NCBI RefSeq assembly: GCF_006438925.1
Contig: NZ_RCZA01000012.1
Span: 1-64,000 of the forward strand
DNA length: 64,000 nt
Direction: 5' to 3'
Origin: Pseudomonas mandelii
GTDB lineage: Bacteria > Pseudomonadota > Gammaproteobacteria > Pseudomonadales > Pseudomonadaceae
A program made the translations under genes and the position numbers. The notes below the pieces were generated by a model. The model searched no databases and was not told where the DNA came from. It saw only the letters and a program-made list of their open reading frames with translations. Positions within the stretch are counted from its first letter, which is position 1; each line of letters begins with the position of its first letter. Of the stretch, positions 59,886 through 64,000 are shown piece by piece.

Positions 59886-60010
59886 TGTCCGAAATTTCTG
59901 ATTTCGCTGCTGCCGCCTAAGCACAAACCGATATAACGGTTATAACTCGCAGCCGGAAATATTTTAAAAACAGTCCTTTACGGCGCGAATATGACACTAC
60001 ACTTCAACTC

Positions 60011-60028
60011 AAGCGGCTTAAGCCGCTT
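60011..60028. promoter_or_regulatory. 18-bp perfect palindrome upstream of a hypothetical gene
   Basis: AAGCGGCTTAAGCCGCTT is fully self-complementary. It is 78 bases before the ATG at 60106 and could be an operator for a dimeric regulator. Confidence 0.4.
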
Positions 60029-60105
60029 CCGGCGAGCCTGACTCGATTCACCCGCTGCCAAGGCCCCTTCAGGTATCGCCGACCATTTCACGATTCGAGG
60101 GCTTT

Positions 60106-60588
60106 ATGGGTATCGCTGCCAGCGAACTGTGCCGTTATGTGATCCGTCCGACATTGATTTATCTCGGGCGCCATAGCGCAACTGCCGAATCCCTGCTGCT
60201 GGGCGTCGCCGCCAGCCAGTCAGCCCTTGGGACTGCCCTGCATGACCGCCGTGGACACGGCCTGTACCGAATCGCCGAACCCCGCCATCAAGCACTTTGG
60301 GACCACTACCTGGCACTTGACCCGGAACGCGCAAGCCTGGTTCGCGGCCTGGCCAGCCAACATGCGTTCCTGAGTGGTCCGCACCTCGAATTGACCGTCA
60401 ACCTGCGCTACGCCACAGCCATTGCCTGGCTGCTGATAGAAGAACAGAACACCCCCCTCCCCGAAGCAGACGACCTGCTGGGAATGGCCCGCATCTGGCG
60501 CCAGACCTTCCAGCCTCAAGGACGCCTGAGAGACTTCACCTGCGCCTGGCAAACCTGTGTTTCACCGCTGAATCAGGTCGCCTGCTGA
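60106..60588 (+). CDS. Conserved hypothetical protein
   Basis: A 160-residue protein starting MGIAASELCRYVIRPTLIYL. GAGGG lies five bases upstream of the ATG, supporting the start. The N-terminal half contains LGVAASQSALGTALHDRRGH, and the middle LRYATAIAWLLIEEQNTPLP; it looks soluble and largely helical. It has the general look of a phage/plasmid-type lysozyme-accessory or conserved Pseudomonas family, but I do not recognise it and assign no function. It stands alone upstream of the FadL-type gene. Confidence 0.7.
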   Translation: MGIAASELCRYVIRPTLIYLGRHSATAESLLLGVAASQSALGTALHDRRGHGLYRIAEPRHQALWDHYLALDPERASLVRGLASQHAFLSGPHLELTVNLRYATAIAWLLIEEQNTPLPEADDLLGMARIWRQTFQPQGRLRDFTCAWQTCVSPLNQVAC

Positions 60589-60733
60589 TCTGCTGTTTCC
60601 ACAAGATCGCGTAACTGCTGCGATTTTGGTCGGATTGTCCTACAAAACCGCTCTAAATCAAGCAATACAGCCTATAGCGCTGGGACGAAAATGTTGGTAA
60701 TTTTCGCCCCGGTGATCATCAGGAGTTCTAATA

Positions 60734-62020
60734 ATGAAAAAAGTAATGCTCAAAACCACCCTTAGCCTCGCCGTTACCTTGGCATCCACCCAAATCTTCG
60801 CAAGTGGCTTTGCCCTGAACGAACAAAGCATCAGCGGGATGGGGACAGGTTTTGCGGGGCGCTCTTCATCTGCCGATGATGCAAGTACAGTTTTTGGCAA
60901 CCCTGCCGGTATGGCCCGCCTCAAAGGCCAGCAAATCACTGGCGGTATCGCATCGATCGACGCCTCGACCGATATCAGCGATACCAGCGGCCGTTCAAGC
61001 GGAACCAACAAAGGCGATATGGTTCCGTTCACTACAGTACCGATGGGTTTCTATACAAATAAACTCAACGATGAATGGTCTATTGGTTTTGGTGTCTACG
61101 CTCCGTTCGGGCTGATCACCGACTACGAAAACGGCTTTCAGGGCCGCGCTTTCGGCAGCAAGAGCGAAGTCAAAGTCGTCACTCTGCAGCCAACCGTCAG
61201 CTACGCTTTCAACGATAAAGTTTCGATCGGTTTTGGCCCTACCATCAACCGGATTTCCGGCACCCTGGAATCGGACATTGCTCTCCCTATCCCCCGGACT
61301 GGTGACAACAATGTGGAGATCAAGGGCGACGATACGGCCTTGGGCTTTAACGCCGGCATCCTGGTGCAAGCCACCGACACCACTCGCGTGGGCCTGACCT
61401 ATCACTCGAAAGTGAACTACAAGCTCGACGGCCACACCGATGTGACTGCCGGCACTGGCGTGCCACCTCAGCTGCTCAAATCCAACCGTTACGATGCCTC
61501 GCTGAAGATCGAAACACCTGAGTCCTATGACCTTTCCGTGACTCAAGATATGAATGATGCCTGGAAGCTCTATGCCGGTGCTACCTGGACTCGCTGGAGC
61601 CGCCTGAAAGACATCACGGTCAACAACGAAGGCGTAACCGCACCTAGCGGTGGTGCCCTCGCCCCACAAATCCTTGGTACCATCAAGGAAGACCAAAACT
61701 GGCATGACACCTGGGCCTACGCCGTGGGTACTTCCTACCAGCTGAACAAGCAGTGGGTACTGCGTACCGGTCTCTCCTTTGACCAGTCGCCCACCAACAA
61801 CACTGATCGTTCGCCACGCATTCCTACCGGCGACCGGACCATCTTCAGTGTCGGTGCGGGCTTCAACCCAACCGACGACTGGACCATTGATGTGGCTTAC
61901 TCTTACCTCAAGGAAGAATCTGTCACTGTCAACCGCGCTAACGCTTTGGGTCAGTCCTACAACGCCAAGTACGAAAACAGTGCGAACGGTTTCGGTGTTG
62001 GCGCGACCTACCGCTTCTGA
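60734..62020 (+). CDS. FadL/OmpP1/TodX-family outer-membrane channel
   Basis: A 428-residue outer-membrane beta-barrel that takes up hydrophobic compounds such as long-chain fatty acids. A signal peptide (MKKVMLKTTLSLAVTLASTQ then IFA) is followed by the family N-terminus SGFALNEQSISGMGTGFAGR and the NPAGMARLKG motif of the hatch region. The C-terminus ends VGATYRF with the terminal Phe expected of barrels. The leader contains CGAAAAT/ATTTTCG at 60686–60706, which can form a hairpin just before AGGAG. A bidirectional terminator follows the stop. Confidence 0.94.
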   Translation: MKKVMLKTTLSLAVTLASTQIFASGFALNEQSISGMGTGFAGRSSSADDASTVFGNPAGMARLKGQQITGGIASIDASTDISDTSGRSSGTNKGDMVPFTTVPMGFYTNKLNDEWSIGFGVYAPFGLITDYENGFQGRAFGSKSEVKVVTLQPTVSYAFNDKVSIGFGPTINRISGTLESDIALPIPRTGDNNVEIKGDDTALGFNAGILVQATDTTRVGLTYHSKVNYKLDGHTDVTAGTGVPPQLLKSNRYDASLKIETPESYDLSVTQDMNDAWKLYAGATWTRWSRLKDITVNNEGVTAPSGGALAPQILGTIKEDQNWHDTWAYAVGTSYQLNKQWVLRTGLSFDQSPTNNTDRSPRIPTGDRTIFSVGAGFNPTDDWTIDVAYSYLKEESVTVNRANALGQSYNAKYENSANGFGVGATYRF

Positions 62021-62060
62021 TGATTCACGGCGAGTTTGAACCACTCGCCGTTTGAATCAA

Positions 62061-62098
62061 AAAAAGCCCCGCTCTCTTGTACAGAGGCGGGGCTTTTT
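62061..62098. terminator. Bidirectional terminator between FadL-type and glutathione peroxidase genes
   Basis: AAAAAGCCCCGC (62061–62072) pairs perfectly with GCGGGGCTTTTT (62087–62098). A and T tails on both sides suit the two convergent genes that end at 62020 and 62111. Confidence 0.92.
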
Positions 62099-62110
62099 AA
62101 TGGGCGCCAA

Positions 62111-62662
62111 TCAGGGTTGCGAGGCCAGGGCTTTCTCTACCGCTGCGATGAACTCAGGATCGTCAGGCTTGGTCAGGCTGGAGAAATTGGCGATCACCGT
62201 GCCCTTGCGATCGACCACGTACTTGTAGAAGTTCCACTTCGGCGCGGTGCTCTGCTTGGCGATGATCTTGAACAAGTGAGTCGCGTCATTACCGCGGACT
62301 TTCTGCGGTTCAGTCATGGTGAACGTCACGCCGTAGTTCACGTAGCAGACCTTGGCAGTCTCTTCGCCATCCTTGGACTCTTGCTTGAAGTCGTTGGACG
62401 GAACACCAATTACTTCCAGCCCCTGATCCTTGTAACGCTGATTCAGCGCCTCAAGGCTTTTGAACTGCGGGGCGAAACCACAGAAGCTCGCGGTATTGAC
62501 CACCACCAGCGGTTTGCCAGCGAAGCGCTGGCACAGGTCGATGGATTCCTTGGCGCGCAACTTGGGCAACGAGCCTTGCAAAAGCTCCGGGCATTCGGCG
62601 GCTTGAGCCAATCCACTAAACGCTACCAGTAACGCAGGAACTGCGAGCCAACGCATCAGCAT
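62111..62662 (-). CDS. Periplasmic glutathione peroxidase-like protein
   Basis: A 183-residue thioredoxin-fold peroxidase. The signal peptide is MLMRWLAVPALLVAFSGLAQ then AA, so the enzyme should act in the periplasm. The catalytic Cys is in VVVNTASFCGFAPQFKSLEA; the downstream motif is WNFYKYVVDRKG. The usual Gln-containing loop is altered (PSNDFKQES). The start at 62662 has AAGGA nine bases upstream; an extension to 62728 is not supported. Confidence 0.9.
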   Translation of the reverse strand: MLMRWLAVPALLVAFSGLAQAAECPELLQGSLPKLRAKESIDLCQRFAGKPLVVVNTASFCGFAPQFKSLEALNQRYKDQGLEVIGVPSNDFKQESKDGEETAKVCYVNYGVTFTMTEPQKVRGNDATHLFKIIAKQSTAPKWNFYKYVVDRKGTVIANFSSLTKPDDPEFIAAVEKALASQP

Positions 62663-62717
62663 GTCGGTGCATCCTTGAGAAATCGTCAAAACCGAAGTTA
62701 CTCGCCCTCCTATCCTG

Positions 62718-62840
62718 CTAGCAAGCACCCATGCCCAGCTGCATCAACGCCAGCCCGCCCTGATGCCAGCCCCACCACGACAGGGCCAGCAGCAAGGCGC
62801 AGACAGCGACAACAGCGATCCGCGGCCAGAGACTGTTCAT
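62718..62840 (-). CDS. 40-residue single-span membrane protein
   Basis: A short gene, MNSLWPRIAVVAVCALLLAL onward, ending QLGMGAC and a TAG stop. The first ~25 residues form one hydrophobic helix with SWWGWHQGG after it. Its ATG overlaps the TGA of the MFS gene to the right as ATGA, so it is very probably translated by coupling. Its function is unknown; a small partner of the transporter is one possibility. Confidence 0.6.
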   Translation of the reverse strand: MNSLWPRIAVVAVCALLLALSWWGWHQGGLALMQLGMGAC

Positions 62841-64000
62841 ATCGCACTCATCTGGGTTTGCAGGCGCGCCACCGGCTGCTCACGCACCGGCCAGTTCAGG
62901 GCTGCAGCCAACAAACTTAAGAGAATCGCCACTTGCCAGATCAAGTCATAGCTCCCGGTTCGGTCGTACACCACCCCGCCCAACCAGCCGCCGAGGAACG
63001 ATCCGAGCTGGTGAAACAGGAAAACAATCCCACCGAGCATGGACAGATTTCGCACGCCGAACAAGGTCGCGACGGTGCCGTTGGTCAAGGGCACGGTCGA
63101 CAGCCACAGGAAGCCCATCGTCATGCCAAACAGGTAAGCGGTGGTCGTCGTGACGGGCGCCCACAGGAACAACCCGATCACCACTGCCCGCAGTAGATAC
63201 AGGCCAGTAAGCAAACGTGGCTTGGACATCCGTCCGCCAAGCCAGCCCGCCGTGTAGGTACCGAAAATATTGAACAGCCCGATCAGCGCCAGCACCGTCG
63301 TACCGACGCTCGCCGGGAGGTGCTGATCCACCAGATAAGCCGGCAAGTGCACGCCGATGAATACCACCTGGAAACCGCAAACAAAAAAGCCAAACGCCAG
63401 CAACCAGAATCCCGAATGGGAACAGGCCTCGCGCAGGGCTTCGGACAGCGTTTGCTCATGACCGAACACCGGTAGCGGCTTGTCCTTGAGCATGCTCACC
63501 AGCGGCACGATCAGTGCCACCAACAAGCCCAAGACCAGCAATGCCGCTGACCAGCCCAGCCAGCCGATCAACCCCAGCGTACCGGGCAACATGGCGAACT
63601 GGCCGAAAGAGCCGGCAGCGCTGGCAATACCCATGCCCATGCTGCGTTTCTCCGGCGGCACTGCGCGGCCGACCACGCCAAGGATCACCGAGAACGAGGT
63701 GCCGGACAGACCGATGCCGATCAACAGGCCGGCACTCAGGGACAAGGTCACGGCGGAATCCGACAGGCCCATGAACACCAGGCCCAATGCATAAAAGACA
63801 CCGCCGACCAACACCACTTTCGCGGCGCCAAAGCGGTCAGCCAGCGCGCCGGTGAATGGCTGCGCCAGGCCCCAGATCAGGTTCTGCAAGGCAATGGCGA
63901 AGGCAAACGTCTCACGCCCCCAGCCGAACTCGGCACTCATCGGTGCCAGAAACAGCCCGAAGCCGTGTCTTACGCCCAAGGACAACGCGAGAATCAGCGC
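62837..64000 (-). CDS. Major facilitator superfamily transporter (5' end outside window)
   Basis: At least 387 codons of an MFS permease; the frame is open to the window edge, so the true start lies beyond 64000. Visible features are HGFGLFLAPMSAEFGWGRET near the N-terminus, QPFTGALADRFGAAKVVLVG (MFS motif A region), and about 11–12 membrane segments. The family resembles MCT/oxalate-formate-type permeases and putative cyanate or nitrate transporters, but the substrate is not clear. Its stop overlaps the 40-residue gene. Confidence 0.88.
   Translation of the reverse strand, partial: ALILALSLGVRHGFGLFLAPMSAEFGWGRETFAFAIALQNLIWGLAQPFTGALADRFGAAKVVLVGGVFYALGLVFMGLSDSAVTLSLSAGLLIGIGLSGTSFSVILGVVGRAVPPEKRSMGMGIASAAGSFGQFAMLPGTLGLIGWLGWSAALLVLGLLVALIVPLVSMLKDKPLPVFGHEQTLSEALREACSHSGFWLLAFGFFVCGFQVVFIGVHLPAYLVDQHLPASVGTTVLALIGLFNIFGTYTAGWLGGRMSKPRLLTGLYLLRAVVIGLFLWAPVTTTTAYLFGMTMGFLWLSTVPLTNGTVATLFGVRNLSMLGGIVFLFHQLGSFLGGWLGGVVYDRTGSYDLIWQVAILLSLLAAALNWPVREQPVARLQTQMSAI

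Noticed and set aside
1..64000. CRISPR arrays, tRNA or rRNA genes, prophage modules
   Set aside because: I read for regularly spaced short repeats, cloverleaf-type sequences and phage structural genes and saw none.

Overview
The window is a Pseudomonas chromosome segment, most likely of the P. fluorescens group. The evidence is the gene order rpsA–cmk–tyrA/aroA–hisC–pheA–serC–gyrA–mtnA–MTA deaminase–ubiG–mupP–yciK, which matches the order I recall for P. aeruginosa PA3162–PA3173, together with the tyrA–aroA fusion and GTGGGAGC-type REP hairpins typical of fluorescent pseudomonads. All assignments come from reading the sequence; no database search was run.

Positions 1 to about 28,450 are an accessory polysaccharide (O-antigen) island, placed where P. 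aeruginosa carries its O-specific antigen locus, between ihfB and wbpM. From right to left on the minus strand run rmlB-rmlD-rmlA (dTDP-rhamnose route, rmlC not present), a rhamnosyltransferase-like GT2, a WbpV-like dehydrogenase, the initiating transferase WbpL, a double-domain GT2, a giant 1,658-residue protein (sulfotransferase, coiled coil, repeat module, WbsX-like, GT2, GT4) and an NDP-sugar epimerase. A plus-strand group encodes the ABC exporter Wzm-Wzt and an O-acyltransferase. wbpM, two further glycosyltransferases and a second acyltransferase follow on the minus strand. I found no wzx, wzy or wzz, so export is inferred to be ABC-dependent. The left part is scarred with IS66 fragments (tnpB and tnpC pieces and element ends), an IS110 N-terminal fragment, a sulfotransferase relic and a DUF445 relic.

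Positions 28,660 to 46,140 are conserved core: a LapA-domain protein, ihfB, a small lipoprotein, rpsA, the aromatic/serine block with overlapping genes (serC, pheA, hisC, tyrA-aroA, cmk), gyrA, mtnA, the divergent MTA deaminase, then ubiG-mupP-yciK.

Positions 46,500 to 64,000 hold a diguanylate cyclase, an LplT/PlsC-type fusion, a TDT-family transporter, a cupin–MFS pair with a divergent TetR regulator, a symporter-type hybrid histidine kinase, rmuC, a Sel1-type protein, a candidate small RNA, two conserved small proteins, a FadL-type porin, a periplasmic glutathione peroxidase, and an MFS gene cut by the window end that overlaps an unlisted 40-codon gene. Five REPIN-like hairpins lie between genes from 37.9 to 56.7 kb; I saw none in the O-antigen island.
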